Shown: positions 1 through 7,992, counted from the stretch's first letter. The stretch is DNA of 64,000 bases from Nocardioides cavernae (GCF_013410035.1 NZ_JACCBW010000002.1:496001-560000); one strand, 5' to 3'. Program-made: numbers and translations. Notes: generated by a model from the letters alone, not told the origin.

Positions 1-144
1 CAGATCGTGCCCGGCGCGCTCGTCGCCGAGGCCTGCATGGACATCTTCGACCTCGCCGAGCTCGAGATCTGCCCGTGGGCGCTGCGCGAGGGCGTGATCC
101 TCGAGCGCCTCGACCAGATCTCCGTCGTGACGAGGTCGCGCTGA
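1..144 (+). CDS. Ppx/GppA-type phosphatase, C-terminal 47 residues
   Basis: The window opens in frame inside a gene whose last 47 codons read through [22 protein letters not shown] and VILERLDQ before a TGA at 142. That tail is characteristic of the exopolyphosphatase / pppGpp phosphohydrolase family (ASKHA fold), which releases phosphate from polyphosphate or converts pppGpp to ppGpp. The catalytic N-terminal part lies outside the window, so activity cannot be judged. The next gene starts 2 nt after the stop, which suggests one transcript. A Ppx gene beside this isomerase is the arrangement I recall from Mycobacterium. Confidence 0.85.
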   Translation, partial: QIVPGALVAEACMDIFDLAELEICPWALREGVILERLDQISVVTRSR

Positions 145-146
145 CG

Positions 147-941
147 ATGGTCACGCCGCTGATCGGCCTCTCCACCGCCTCGGTCTACCCCGAGTCCACC
201 GCGCACGCCTTCGGGTGGGCCGCGCAGCTCGGCTACGACGCCGTCGAGGTGATGGTGGGCATCGACTCGCTCAGCCAGCAGGTCGACGCGGTGCAGAAGC
301 TCAGCGAGCACCACCAGGTCCCGATCTGCGCGGTCCACGCACCCTGCCTGCTCTTCACGCAGCGGGTGTGGGGCACCGACCCGTGGGTCAAGCTCGAGAA
401 GTCCGCCGAGATGGCGCAGGCCGTCGGCGCCGACGTCGTGGTCGTGCACCCGCCCTTCCGCTGGCAGAAGGACTACGCCGCCGGTTTCGTCGAGGGCATC
501 GCGTCCCTCGAGGCGCGCACCGGGATCGCGTTCGCCGTCGAGAACATGTACCCCTGGCGGGCTTCCTCGCGCCGCGGCATGGAGATGTACCTCCCCGGCT
601 GGGACCCCAGCTCGGAGGACTACGCCCACACCACGATCGACCTCTCGCACGCCGCCATCGCCCGGTCCGACGTGATCGAGATGGCCGAGCGGATGGGTGA
701 CCACCTGCGCCACGTCCACCTCACCGACGGCACCGGGTCCGCCAAGGACGAGCACCTCGTCCCGGGGCGCGGCGTGATGAAGGCCCAGGCGTTCCTCGAG
801 CACCTCGCCGGCACGGGCTTCTCCGGCCACGTCGTGCTCGAGATCAACACCCGCCGCGCCGCCGACCGCGCCGAGCGGGAGGGCGACCTGGCCGAGTCGC
901 TCGCCTTCGCCCGGGAGCACCTCGGAGTGACCACCCCGTGA
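147..941 (+). CDS. Sugar phosphate isomerase/epimerase (xylose-isomerase-like TIM barrel)
   Basis: 264 residues starting [15 protein letters not shown]. Upstream codons are open but belong to the Ppx gene, and ATG 147 directly after its stop fits coupling. Family features: an early VEVMVG strand, VHAPCLLF near residue 55, [10 protein letters not shown], an AVENMYPW segment with the metal-ligand Glu, [16 protein letters not shown] and a late VVLEINT strand. These carry the Glu/Asp/His metal ligands of the AP endonuclease 2-like barrel, usually Mn or Zn dependent. Family members act on sugars or inositols, and the substrate cannot be read from sequence. The gene overlaps the next regulator by 4 nt (GTGA). 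Confidence 0.8.
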   Translation: MVTPLIGLSTASVYPESTAHAFGWAAQLGYDAVEVMVGIDSLSQQVDAVQKLSEHHQVPICAVHAPCLLFTQRVWGTDPWVKLEKSAEMAQAVGADVVVVHPPFRWQKDYAAGFVEGIASLEARTGIAFAVENMYPWRASSRRGMEMYLPGWDPSSEDYAHTTIDLSHAAIARSDVIEMAERMGDHLRHVHLTDGTGSAKDEHLVPGRGVMKAQAFLEHLAGTGFSGHVVLEINTRRAADRAEREGDLAESLAFAREHLGVTTP

Positions 942-1531
942 CCGCCCGCGCGTCCCGCGGTCGTCGACCGGGCGCGCCCGACACCCGCGCGGAGGTGCTC
1001 GCGGCCGCGCGGGCGTCGTTCGCCGAGAAGGGCTTCCGGGGCACGACGATCCGCGCCGTCGCCGCCTCGGCCGGGGTGGACCCCGCGCTCGTCCACCACT
1101 ACTTCGGCACCAAGGACGACCTCTTCGTCGCCGCACTGCAGATCCCGGTCGACCCCCGCGAGGTGCTCGCGCCCGTCGTGGCCGCCGGACCCGACGGCGC
1201 GGGCGAGCGGCTGCTGCGGACGTTCCTCGGCGTGTGGGACGACCCCGAGGTCCAGCCCGCGCTGGTCGCGCTGGTGCGCTCGATCATGTCCGACGACACC
1301 GGCGCCCTGGTGCGCGACGCCTTCATCCCCGTCGTGATCGGGCCGGCGCTCGCCTCCCTCGTCGCCGACCGGCCCGAGGCGCGCGTCCCGCTCGTCGTCA
1401 GCCAGGTGGTGGGACTGATCGTCACCCGCTACGTCGTCGCGATCCCGCCGATGGTGGCGATGCCGGCCGAGGAGGTCGTCGCCCGGATCGGCCCGGTCCT
1501 CCAGCACTACCTCACCGACGACCTGCCCTAG
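938..1531 (+). CDS. TetR-family transcriptional regulator
   Basis: 197 residues. The N-terminal helix-turn-helix spans about residues 14-60 ([38 protein letters not shown]) with the [11 protein letters not shown] end typical of TetR/AcrR; the C-terminal ligand-binding half is generic. It starts at GTG 938 inside the isomerase stop codon. It may control that operon or the ABC exporter just downstream, a common TetR pairing, but the exporter has its own promoter and the ligand is unknown. Confidence 0.85.
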   Translation: MTARASRGRRPGAPDTRAEVLAAARASFAEKGFRGTTIRAVAASAGVDPALVHHYFGTKDDLFVAALQIPVDPREVLAPVVAAGPDGAGERLLRTFLGVWDDPEVQPALVALVRSIMSDDTGALVRDAFIPVVIGPALASLVADRPEARVPLVVSQVVGLIVTRYVVAIPPMVAMPAEEVVARIGPVLQHYLTDDLP

Positions 1532-1556
1532 CCGGACGACCCTGCGCCGCCCGAGC

Positions 1557-1602
1557 GGTGCGTGAGGCATGTCCCCGCCACCCGGAACGTGCCCCACGCA
1601 CC
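1557..1602. terminator. Inverted repeat between TetR gene and ABC exporter
   Basis: Arms GGTGCGTG (1557-1564) and CACGCACC (1595-1602) pair perfectly and continue inward with GGCA/TGCC after one mismatch, giving about a 13-bp interrupted stem with a 20-nt loop. There is no T-run, so it is either a U-less terminator for the upstream operon or an operator for the TetR protein. It ends 11 nt before the exporter -35 box. Confidence 0.45.
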
Positions 1603-1613
1603 GCTGAACGGGG

Positions 1614-1642
1614 TTGACGCGGCCTGTCCGTCGTCGCACAAT
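1614..1642 (+). promoter_or_regulatory. Housekeeping-type promoter of the ABC exporter, leaderless
   Basis: TTGACG at 1614-1619, a 17-nt spacer, and CACAAT at 1637-1642. The ATG at 1650 begins 7 nt after the -10, so the transcript should start at or next to the start codon. No Shine-Dalgarno is visible, which fits a leaderless mRNA. Confidence 0.65.
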
Positions 1643-1649
1643 TCAACAC

Positions 1650-2360
1650 ATGATGAAAAACGTCGTGGAGGTACGCGACCTCGTCGTGGTGCGCGGGGCG
1701 TACGAGGTGCTGCCCGGCATCTCGCTGGACGTCCCGCCGGGGGTGACGGGGCTGCTGGGTCCGAGCGGGTGCGGCAAGACCACCCTGATGCGCTGCCTGG
1801 TGGGGGCGCAGCAGGTGCGCTCGGGGACCGTCGAGGTGCTGGGCGAGCCGGCCGGCAGCAGGCCGCTGCGGACCCGCGTCGGCTACGTCACGCAGGCGGC
1901 GAGCGTGTACGACGACCTGACCGTGGCGGAGAACCTCGCGTTCTTCGCCCGCGTGCTCGGCGTCGACCGCGCGGCCGTCGAGGAGGCGGTCGACGCCGTC
2001 GGGCTCGGCGGACACCGCGACCAGGTCGTCGGCCGGCTCTCCGGCGGGCAGCGCAGCCGCGCGAGCCTCGCGGTCGCGCTGCTCGGCACGCCGGACCTCC
2101 TCGTCCTCGACGAGCCGACCGTCGGTCTCGACCCGGTGCTGCGCCGCGACCTCTGGGGGCTGTTCCACCGGATCGCCGACGCCGGCGCGGCCGTGCTGGT
2201 GTCGAGCCACGTCATGGACGAGGCCGAGCGCTGCCACCGGCTGCTCCTCATGCGCGAGGGCCGGATCATCGCCGACGGTTCGCCCGACGAGGTCCGCGCC
2301 CGCACCGGGGCCGCCGACGTCGAGCAGGCCTTCCTCACCCTCGTGGAGGGCGCGGCATGA
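1650..2360 (+). CDS. ABC transporter ATP-binding protein (ABC-2 exporter)
   Basis: 236 residues. Walker A GPSGCGKTT at about residues 37-45, Q-loop VTQAASVYDDLTV, signature LSGGQRSRASLA, Walker B LLVLDEPTVGLDP, then the H-loop SSHVMDEAERC. It powers export by the membrane partner encoded 64 nt downstream. Two ATGs in tandem (1650, 1653) give nearly identical proteins; 1650 fits the leaderless promoter. Length and order (ATPase then single permease) are typical of DrrA/DrrB-like exporters of lipids or drugs. The substrate is not deducible. Confidence 0.9.
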   Translation: MMKNVVEVRDLVVVRGAYEVLPGISLDVPPGVTGLLGPSGCGKTTLMRCLVGAQQVRSGTVEVLGEPAGSRPLRTRVGYVTQAASVYDDLTVAENLAFFARVLGVDRAAVEEAVDAVGLGGHRDQVVGRLSGGQRSRASLAVALLGTPDLLVLDEPTVGLDPVLRRDLWGLFHRIADAGAAVLVSSHVMDEAERCHRLLLMREGRIIADGSPDEVRARTGAADVEQAFLTLVEGAA

Positions 2361-2424
2361 TCTCACCCCGCGACCTTCTTCTCCTCCGCTCCGCTCCCCC
2401 GAACAACCCCGCGGGGACCCCGAG

Positions 2425-3162
2425 ATGACCCCCCGCACCACCCTCGCCGTCGCCGGCCGGGTGCTCACCCAGGTGCGCCGGGACCACCGCACGCTGGCGA
2501 TGCTGCTGGTCGTCCCGTGCGCGCTCATCAGCCTGCTCTGGTGGATGTTCGAGGACCTGCCGGGTGACCTGTTCGACCGCTTCGGACCCGGCCTGCTCGC
2601 GATGTTCCCCTTCATCGTGATGTTCCTCGTGACGAGCGTGACGACGCTGCGCGAGAGATCGTCGGGGACTCTCGAGCGGCTGCTCACGATGCCGATGGGC
2701 AAGCTCGACTTCCTGCTCGGCTACGCCCTCGCGTTCGGCCTGCTGGCCGCGGTGCAGGCAGCGCTCGCCGTCGGGGTCAGCGTCGGCCTGCTCGGGCTCG
2801 AGGTGGCGGGCTCGGTGTGGCTGCTCGGCGTGGTCGCCGTGGTGGACGCCGTCCTCGGCACGGCGCTCGGCCTCCTCGTCAGCGCCTTCGCCACCACGGA
2901 GTTCCAGGCCGTCCAGTTCATGCCGGCCTTCGTGCTGCCGCAGGTCCTGCTGTGCGGGCTGTTCGTGCCGCGCACCTCGATGCCCGGGGTGCTGGAGGCG
3001 ATCAGCGACGCGCTGCCGCTGTCGTACGCCGTCGACGCGATGCAGGAGCTGGTCGGCGCCGCCGACACCGCGGTGATCTGGCGCGACGTCGTGGTCGTCG
3101 GCCTGTTCGCCCTCGCGGCGCTCGGCCTCGGGGCGGCGACGCTCAGGCGCCGGACGCCCTGA
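2425..3162 (+). CDS. ABC-2 type transporter permease
   Basis: 245 residues with about six hydrophobic segments and the ABC-2 features RERSSGTLERLLTMP after the second membrane span and LPLSYAVDAM near the C terminus. It is the membrane half of the exporter whose ATPase lies just upstream. Start ATG 2425 follows a 64-nt gap with no separate promoter that I can see. The 3' end overlaps the convergent membrane-protein gene by 20 nt. Confidence 0.88.
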   Translation: MTPRTTLAVAGRVLTQVRRDHRTLAMLLVVPCALISLLWWMFEDLPGDLFDRFGPGLLAMFPFIVMFLVTSVTTLRERSSGTLERLLTMPMGKLDFLLGYALAFGLLAAVQAALAVGVSVGLLGLEVAGSVWLLGVVAVVDAVLGTALGLLVSAFATTEFQAVQFMPAFVLPQVLLCGLFVPRTSMPGVLEAISDALPLSYAVDAMQELVGAADTAVIWRDVVVVGLFALAALGLGAATLRRRTP

Positions 3163-3523
3163 CCGGTGCGGACCCGACGCGGCTGAACAGCCAGGCGCCG
3201 ACCGCGAACAGCCCGGCGTACATCCCGGTCAGCATCACCACGTCGGCGATGGAGGCGGCCACCTCGTCCGTCGCGACCATCCCGACCGCCACGGCACCTG
3301 CGACGACGGTGGTGACCGCAGCCGCGCCGAGGGCGAGCACCATCCCGCGGGGACGGAAGCGGGTCAGCACCGCGACGAGCAGCCCCACGGCGGGGCCCGC
3401 CAGGTAGATCGCGTCACGGTCCCCGTCGCCGACGATGCCGAGGGCTCCGATGCCGAGGACGAGGAAGAGGACGGTGCCGACGGAGACGGCGAGCGCGAGG
3501 GCGTAACGGGTGGTCGGGGTCAT
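3143..3523 (-). CDS. Small membrane protein, four predicted spans, unknown function
   Basis: 126 residues beginning MTPTTRYALALAVS. Four hydrophobic stretches (about residues 8-30, 42-56, 60-83, 92-112) are separated by short charged loops such as DGDRD and RFRPRG. I do not recognise a named family. The start at 3523 is supported by a leaderless-type TAGCGT 7 nt upstream on this strand. The end overlaps the ABC permease tail by 20 nt in convergent orientation. Confidence 0.7.
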   Translation of the reverse strand: MTPTTRYALALAVSVGTVLFLVLGIGALGIVGDGDRDAIYLAGPAVGLLVAVLTRFRPRGMVLALGAAAVTTVVAGAVAVGMVATDEVAASIADVVMLTGMYAGLFAVGAWLFSRVGSAPVRASGA

Positions 3524-3530
3524 GCCGCCG

Positions 3531-3536
3531 ACGCTA
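3531..3536 (-). promoter_or_regulatory. -10 box TAGCGT, leaderless spacing
   Basis: On the minus strand TAGCGT ends 7 nt before the ATG at 3523. No ribosome binding site lies between. Confidence 0.5.
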
Positions 3537-3618
3537 GGCCCGCGGGCCGTCGGATGGGGTGGAGGAGGTGTGGAGGTCCGGTGAAGGTGGGGGTGGAGGT
3601 CCGGGCGTCCGGTCGGCG

Positions 3619-3624
3619 TAGCCT
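3619..3624 (+). promoter_or_regulatory. -10 box TAGCCT of proline dehydrogenase, leaderless spacing
   Basis: TAGCCT is followed by exactly 7 nt and then ATG 3632. No Shine-Dalgarno and no clear -35 box. Confidence 0.5.
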
Positions 3625-3631
3625 TCACGCC

Positions 3632-4567
3632 ATGTCGTTGCTCCGCCAGCCGATCCTCCTCCTCGCCCGCAGCCAGGGCGTCAAGAAGCTCGTCTCCACG
3701 ATGCCCGTCTCCAGCGGCATCGTGACCAGCTACGTCCCCGGCGAGACCACCGCGGACGCCGTGGGCGCGACCCGCGGGCTCGTCGACGACGGCCTGCGCG
3801 TGACCCTCGACTACCTCGGCGAGGACACCACCGACGCCGCGCAGGCGGAGTCCACCGTGGCGGCCTACAAGGAGGTGCTCGCCGACCTCGCCGCCCAGGG
3901 CCTCGCCCCGCACGCGGAGGTATCGGTCAAGCTCAGCGCGATCGGCCAGTTCCTCCCCGACAACGGCCACAAGGTCGCGCTCGAGAACGCCCGCGACATC
4001 TGCCGCGCGGCCCGCAACGCCGGCACCACGGTGACCCTCGACATGGAGGACCACACCACCACCGACTCGACGCTGGCGATCCTGCGCGAGCTGCGCAAGG
4101 ACTTCCCCGAGACCGGCGCCGTGCTGCAGGCGATGCTGCACCGCACCGAGGCCGACTGCCGCGCGCTGGCCTACGAGGGCTCGCGCGTGCGCCTGTGCAA
4201 GGGCGCCTACATGGAGCCCGAGCAGGTCGCCTTCCAGGACCGGCTCGACATCGACAAGTCCTACGTGCGCTGCCTCAAGGTGCTGCTCGCCGGCCAGGGC
4301 TACCCGATGATCGCCACCCACGACCCGCGCATGGTCCAGATCGCGTCCTCGCTCGCCAGCCGCTTCGGCCGACAGCCCGGGACCTACGAGTTCCAGATGC
4401 TCTACGGCATCCGTCCCGAGGAGCAGAAGCGCCTGGCCGCCGCCGGCGAGACGATGCGCGTCTACATCCCCTACGGCACCGAGTGGTACGGCTACCTGAT
4501 GCGCCGCCTGGCCGAGAAGCCGCAGAACCTCGCGTTCTTCGCCCGCTCGCTGATCAGCAAGAGCTGA
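3632..4567 (+). CDS. Proline dehydrogenase (monofunctional PutB type)
   Basis: 311 residues, the usual size of a stand-alone FAD proline dehydrogenase. It oxidises proline to pyrroline-5-carboxylate and passes electrons to the quinone pool. Barrel motifs visible: VSVKLSAIGQFL, VTLDMEDHTTTD, a VRLCKGAYMEP strand, FQMLYGIRPEEQ and the C-terminal YIPYGTEWYGYLMRRLAEKP with the substrate-binding Arg pair. In-frame codons upstream of ATG 3632 are open, but the leaderless -10 and the conserved MSLLRQPIL start favour 3632. No P5C dehydrogenase is adjacent; instead proC follows after 28 nt. Confidence 0.92.
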   Translation: MSLLRQPILLLARSQGVKKLVSTMPVSSGIVTSYVPGETTADAVGATRGLVDDGLRVTLDYLGEDTTDAAQAESTVAAYKEVLADLAAQGLAPHAEVSVKLSAIGQFLPDNGHKVALENARDICRAARNAGTTVTLDMEDHTTTDSTLAILRELRKDFPETGAVLQAMLHRTEADCRALAYEGSRVRLCKGAYMEPEQVAFQDRLDIDKSYVRCLKVLLAGQGYPMIATHDPRMVQIASSLASRFGRQPGTYEFQMLYGIRPEEQKRLAAAGETMRVYIPYGTEWYGYLMRRLAEKPQNLAFFARSLISKS

Positions 4568-4583
4568 CGCCCTCGGCCCGCAG

Positions 4584-4589
4584 TAGGTT
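4584..4589 (+). promoter_or_regulatory. -10 box TAGGTT of proC, leaderless spacing
   Basis: TAGGTT ends 6 nt before ATG 4596, inside the 28-nt gap after proline dehydrogenase, so proC can be transcribed independently. Confidence 0.5.
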
Positions 4590-4595
4590 GGGCGC

Positions 4596-5396
4596 ATGAG
4601 CACAGCGATCATCGGCGCCGGCGTGATGGGGGAGACCCTGCTGTCGGGGCTCGTCCGCGCCGGCCGCCGCGTCGACCAGCTGATGGTCGGCGAGAAGCGG
4701 TCCGAGCGGGCGACGGAGCTCGAGGAGCGCTACGGCGTGGCGGTCGTCTCCAACCGCGAGGCGGCTGCCCGGGCCGACACCGTCGCCCTCGTCGTCAAGC
4801 CGCAGGACATGGGCGACGTCCTCGACGAGATCGCGCCGGACCTGCGCGCCGGCCAGCTCCTCGTCTCGCTCGCCGCCGGCATCACGACGGGCTTCATCGA
4901 GTCGCGCGTGCCCGACGGCGTCGCGGTCGTCCGCGTCATGCCCAACACCCCGGCCCTCGTCGACGAGGGCATGGCCGCGATCTCACCCGGCTCCCACTGC
5001 GACGAGGCGCACCTGACCGAGGTCGAGTCGCTGATGGCCTCCACCGGCAAGGTCCTGCGGATCCCCGAGAAGCAGATGGACGCCGTCACCGCGATCTCCG
5101 GCTCCGGGCCGGCCTACATCTTCTTCGTCGTCGAGTCGATGATCGAGGCGGGCGTGCACCTGGGCCTGCCGCGCGCCACCTCGACCGACCTCGTGGTGCA
5201 GACGCTCGTCGGGTCGGCCGCGATGCTCCGCGAGACCGGCACCCACCCCGTCGTGCTGCGCGAGCAGGTCACCTCGCCGAGCGGCACCACCGCCTCCGCC
5301 CTCCGCGAGCTCGAGGTGCACCGGGTCCGCGCCGCCTTCCTCGCCGCCATGGAGGCCGCCCGCAACCGCTCCCGCGAGCTGGCCGAAGGTTCCTGA
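4596..5396 (+). CDS. proC: Pyrroline-5-carboxylate reductase
   Basis: 266 residues. It reduces P5C to proline with NAD(P)H in the cytoplasm, the last step of proline synthesis. The N-terminal Rossmann motif IIGAGVMGETLLSGL, VKPQDMG, VRVMPNTPALV, the AISGSGPAY loop and the LREQVTSPSGTTASALR segment near the C terminus are all ProC hallmarks. Full length. The position just before the small HTH and bS22 genes matches the conserved actinobacterial order, although here a sigma-factor and AcuC block (5.4-9.2 kb) is inserted between them. Confidence 0.95.
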   Translation: MSTAIIGAGVMGETLLSGLVRAGRRVDQLMVGEKRSERATELEERYGVAVVSNREAAARADTVALVVKPQDMGDVLDEIAPDLRAGQLLVSLAAGITTGFIESRVPDGVAVVRVMPNTPALVDEGMAAISPGSHCDEAHLTEVESLMASTGKVLRIPEKQMDAVTAISGSGPAYIFFVVESMIEAGVHLGLPRATSTDLVVQTLVGSAAMLRETGTHPVVLREQVTSPSGTTASALRELEVHRVRAAFLAAMEAARNRSRELAEGS

Positions 5397-5460
5397 CGCG
5401 CGCCGACAACCCCGACCGGTGGGCCGGAGTTCTGGTGGGTGTGACGAGAGACGGAACCCC

Positions 5461-5967
5461 GTGATCGCCCGGGCCGACCAGGCAGCGTTCGACGCGTTCG
5501 TCCGACGTTCCTCGGACAGGCTGGTGCGCACGGCGTACCTCCTGACGGGGGACCGCGGGCACGCGGAGGACATGGTGCAGACCGCACTCCTGCGCACCGC
5601 GCGCAGGTGGTCGAGCGCGCGGCGCGAGCCAGAGGCGTACGCCCGACGCGTCGTGGTCAACCTCGCCAAGGACCGCTGGCGCGCGCTGCGCCGTCGGCCG
5701 GACGAGGCACCGCTGGAGCACGACGTGCCGATCCCCGTCCGGGACGGGGTGGCCGACCGGGACCAGCTCCTGCGCGCCGCGCGGCAGCTGCCGGCCGGCC
5801 AGCGGGCGGTCCTGGTGCTGCGCTACTTCGACGACCTCAGCGTCGCCGACACCGCCGCCGCCCTCGGGTGCTCGACGGGCACCGTCAAGTCACAGACCGC
5901 GCGGGCCCTGGAGCGACTCCGGACCGCACTGACAACCGAGAGGGAGATGACCCGTGCTGACCGATGA
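5461..5967 (+). CDS. SigE-family ECF RNA polymerase sigma factor
   Basis: 168 residues. Region 2 spans about FDAFVRRSSDRLVRTAYLLTGD through AEDMVQTALLRTARRW; region 4 is AARQLPAGQRAVLVLRYFDDLSVADTAAALGCSTGTVKSQ, with the GTVKSQ recognition-helix start typical of the SigE group. I chose GTG 5461, preceded by a purine-rich GAGAGACGG; the frame is open upstream but poorly conserved in type. The next gene starts inside its 3' end, so a co-transcribed membrane regulator is likely. Confidence 0.85.
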   Translation: MIARADQAAFDAFVRRSSDRLVRTAYLLTGDRGHAEDMVQTALLRTARRWSSARREPEAYARRVVVNLAKDRWRALRRRPDEAPLEHDVPIPVRDGVADRDQLLRAARQLPAGQRAVLVLRYFDDLSVADTAAALGCSTGTVKSQTARALERLRTALTTEREMTRADR

Positions 5968-6565
5968 GGACCTGACCCGACAGCTGCGCGACGCGTTCCG
6001 CGGCGACGCGGGCGACATGACGTACGACCGCGCCGCGCCGCGCCCGCGCACCCGACCGGCCTGGGCGCGTCCCGGCCTGGTCGCGCTGCCGACGGTCGGT
6101 GCCGTCGCGGCCGCGGTGCTCGTGCTCGGGTCGGTCGACGACCCGACGCCGCCCGCCCCGCGGGACGTGACGACCGCCGCGCCCTCGACGGGCGGCTCGA
6201 CGGGCGGCTCGACGGGCAGCTCGACGGCCGCTCCGACGGCGGGCGAGACCGACGCCGCGGACCCCGGGACCGAGGAGATCGAGCTGGCCGGGATGACCTT
6301 CACCGTCCGGCAGCAGGCGGGCGACACCTCGATGGGGCTGCTCGCGGAGTACCCGCTCGACGAGCTCCCCGCGTGGGCGGAGCCCGTCGAGCTCGAGAGC
6401 GGGGCGTCGGCCAAGGTGTGGGTGGGCGTGGACCCCCAGACCGGGCGCGCCTCCATGGTCGTCGAGTCGCCCGTCCGGTGGGGCGGCAGGCTGACCGGCC
6501 TCGCCTCGCCGGACCTGTCGCTGGAGCAGATGACCGAGGTCGCGAGGAGCGGCCGGCTGTCCTGA
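5954..6565 (+). CDS. Single-span membrane protein, putative regulator of the SigE-type factor
   Basis: 203 residues. A short cytoplasmic N terminus (LTDEDLTRQLRDAF), one membrane span at about residues 37-57, a repetitive GGSTGGSTGSSTAAPT linker, then an extracytoplasmic C-terminal domain of about 110 residues with no motif I recognise. It starts at GTG 5954 after GAGAGGGAG and overlaps the sigma gene by 14 nt. The topology and coupling are those of anti-sigma factors, but I see no zinc-binding HXXXCXXC, so the role is inferred from position only. Confidence 0.65.
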   Translation: MLTDEDLTRQLRDAFRGDAGDMTYDRAAPRPRTRPAWARPGLVALPTVGAVAAAVLVLGSVDDPTPPAPRDVTTAAPSTGGSTGGSTGSSTAAPTAGETDAADPGTEEIELAGMTFTVRQQAGDTSMGLLAEYPLDELPAWAEPVELESGASAKVWVGVDPQTGRASMVVESPVRWGGRLTGLASPDLSLEQMTEVARSGRLS

Positions 6566-6625
6566 TGCTGCCGTAGGCGATCGGGGAGCACCGGCCTGCC
6601 CGGCGCAGGCCGCGGCTCCCCGGTC

Positions 6626-7306
6626 TCAGGCGCCGCGCAGCTGTCGTACGACCCCGAGCGCGTCGTCGACCAGCCCGCGCACCAGCGGGAGCCGGGTCAG
6701 CCGCGCGGCCCGGTCGACCAACGGCACGATCCCGGCGATCAGGGTCCGTGTCCGCTGCTGGCCCTCGCTGTCGTCGTGGACCCAGAACAGGACGACGCCC
6801 ATGTGCAGCAGCCACAGCAGCTCGGGCAGCTCCGCGCGCAGAGCCGGGGTGATCTTGAGGTCGGACCCCTCGACGACGCGGCGGAACAGCTCCGTGCTCG
6901 CCTCGCGCGCCGGCGTCGATCGCTCGGAGAAGGGCGAGAGCGGCGAGCGCGGGTCGGCGGCGTTGCGGAAGAACTGCCCGCCGAAGTCGTGGAACGGTGC
7001 GGCGACGTCGAGGAAGGCGTCCATCACCGCGCGCAGCCGGTCGGCGAAGACGGTGGTGTCGTACGCCGTCCCGGCCCGCTCCGCGTGCTCGACCTGGAGC
7101 TGGTCGTAGAACGCCTGGACGAGCTCCTCCTTGCCGGAGAAGTAGTAGTAGGCGCTCCCCAGGGAGACCCCCGCCTCGTCGGCGATCGCGCGCATCGTGG
7201 TGGCGTCGTAGCCACCGGAGCGGAACAGCGACATCGCGGCGTCGACGATGCCGGCGCGGGTCTGCTCCGCCTTGCTCGTACGCCCGGCCGGCCGCTTCTC
7301 GCTCAC
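6626..7306 (-). CDS. TetR-family transcriptional regulator, likely binder of the TTGAAC-GTTCAA operators
   Basis: 226 residues. HTH at about residues 10-57 (SKAEQTRAGIVDAAMSLF, YDATTMRAIADEAGVSLGSAYYYFSGKEELV), followed by an all-helical ligand domain. GTG 7306 is preceded at 7 nt by TAGGGT on this strand, so leaderless expression is likely; GTG 7315 is an in-frame alternative. It is the last gene of a minus-strand trio (membrane protein, DCC remnant, TetR). Two near-identical palindromes lie upstream of that trio and of the divergent deacetylase gene, and this is the natural candidate to bind them. Confidence 0.85.
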   Translation of the reverse strand: MSEKRPAGRTSKAEQTRAGIVDAAMSLFRSGGYDATTMRAIADEAGVSLGSAYYYFSGKEELVQAFYDQLQVEHAERAGTAYDTTVFADRLRAVMDAFLDVAAPFHDFGGQFFRNAADPRSPLSPFSERSTPAREASTELFRRVVEGSDLKITPALRAELPELLWLLHMGVVLFWVHDDSEGQQRTRTLIAGIVPLVDRAARLTRLPLVRGLVDDALGVVRQLRGA

Positions 7307-7313
7307 GCGCGCC

Positions 7314-7319
7314 ACCCTA
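7314..7319 (-). promoter_or_regulatory. -10 box TAGGGT of the second TetR gene, leaderless spacing
   Basis: TAGGGT on the minus strand ends 7 nt before GTG 7306. It lies immediately past the stop codon of the truncated DCC gene. Confidence 0.5.
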
Positions 7320-7514
7320 GGAGACGCCGTCACGGCGAGCAGCACGCGTCGGTGCACGTGCCGGCCCGTGGTCGAGCCTCGGGAACCGCTGCCGTGCGGC
7401 GTCCGAGCCGGCCGGCACCAGGTCGAGCGGCACCAGCACCGGCTGCCGGGCGAGCCAGCCGCTGAAGGTGCGGCACAGGGGGCAGCCGTCGTCGTAGAGG
7501 ACGGTGAGCCGCAC
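7317..7514 (-). pseudogene. DCC-family (DUF393) thiol-disulfide oxidoreductase, C-terminally truncated
   Basis: 65 residues: MRLTVLYDDGCPLCRTFSGW carries the YDDxCPLC redox motif, and LVPAGSDAARQRFPRLDH follows the family pattern. Intact members run to about 110-140 residues with a later tryptophan-rich half (GADAW..MCLW type) that is absent here. The frame instead ends after an arginine-rich tail, and the TetR promoter follows at once. A deletion that joined the middle of this gene to the TetR gene would explain this. The CxxC half may still fold, so a shortened functional protein is possible. The start lies 5 nt after the membrane protein stop. Confidence 0.65.
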
Positions 7515-7518
7515 CGCC

Positions 7519-7938
7519 TCAGCCCCCGTAGGCGGGCTGCTCGGCGGGACCGAGGTCGTACTGCGGGCGCAGCGGGGGCGTGCGCAGTCCCTCCATCCGG
7601 ACCCGGCGGCGGATCGCGTTGAAGACGTAGACGTTGGTGAAGTGGACGAGGCCGAGCACGACCATGACGACCCCGACCTTGAGGCTGACCACCTCCATCA
7701 GGCTCGGCAGGTCCACCACGAGCTCCCCGGTGCGGAGGTAGAGCAGGACGAAGCCGACGTTGAGCAGGTAGAAGCCGACGACCAGCAGCGTGTTGATCGC
7801 GTCGGCGAGCTCGGCGTTGTCGTCGAAGACGTCCTCGAGGAAGACGCGTCCGTTGCTCGACAGGGTGCGTGCGACCCAGACGGTGAGCGGCACGGTGACG
7901 GCGAGGTAGGTGAGGTACGAGGCGGCGGTCCAGTCCAC
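7519..7938 (-). CDS. Integral membrane protein, unknown function, first gene of the TetR-linked operon
   Basis: 139 residues with three hydrophobic segments: about residues 5-25 (YLTYLAVTVPLTVWVA), 48-67 (LLVVGFYLLNVGFVLLYL) and 82-103 (VSLKVGVVMVVLGLVHFTNVYV), then a basic NAIRRRVRMEG tail. GTG 7938 has a strong AAAGGAGT ribosome site that overlaps an operator palindrome, so repressor binding could also affect this start. I recognise it only as a conserved type near DCC and TetR genes. Confidence 0.75.
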   Translation of the reverse strand: MDWTAASYLTYLAVTVPLTVWVARTLSSNGRVFLEDVFDDNAELADAINTLLVVGFYLLNVGFVLLYLRTGELVVDLPSLMEVVSLKVGVVMVVLGLVHFTNVYVFNAIRRRVRMEGLRTPPLRPQYDLGPAEQPAYGG

Positions 7939-7948
7939 GGCGAACTCC

Positions 7949-7964
7949 TTTGAACGTGTTCAAA
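7949..7964. promoter_or_regulatory. Operator palindrome 1 (TetR type)
   Basis: TTTGAAC-GT-GTTCAAA, perfect 7-bp arms. It abuts the ribosome binding site of the minus-strand membrane protein gene. Confidence 0.7.
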
Positions 7965-7992
7965 ACGGAATGGCGTCACCGTAACGCCTTTC

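Noticed and set aside
6626-7963. A single 445-codon protein covering the second TetR and upstream genes
   Set aside because: Only its last 226 residues are TetR-like; the earlier part is the out-of-frame shadow of the membrane protein and DCC genes, which have better starts and motifs.
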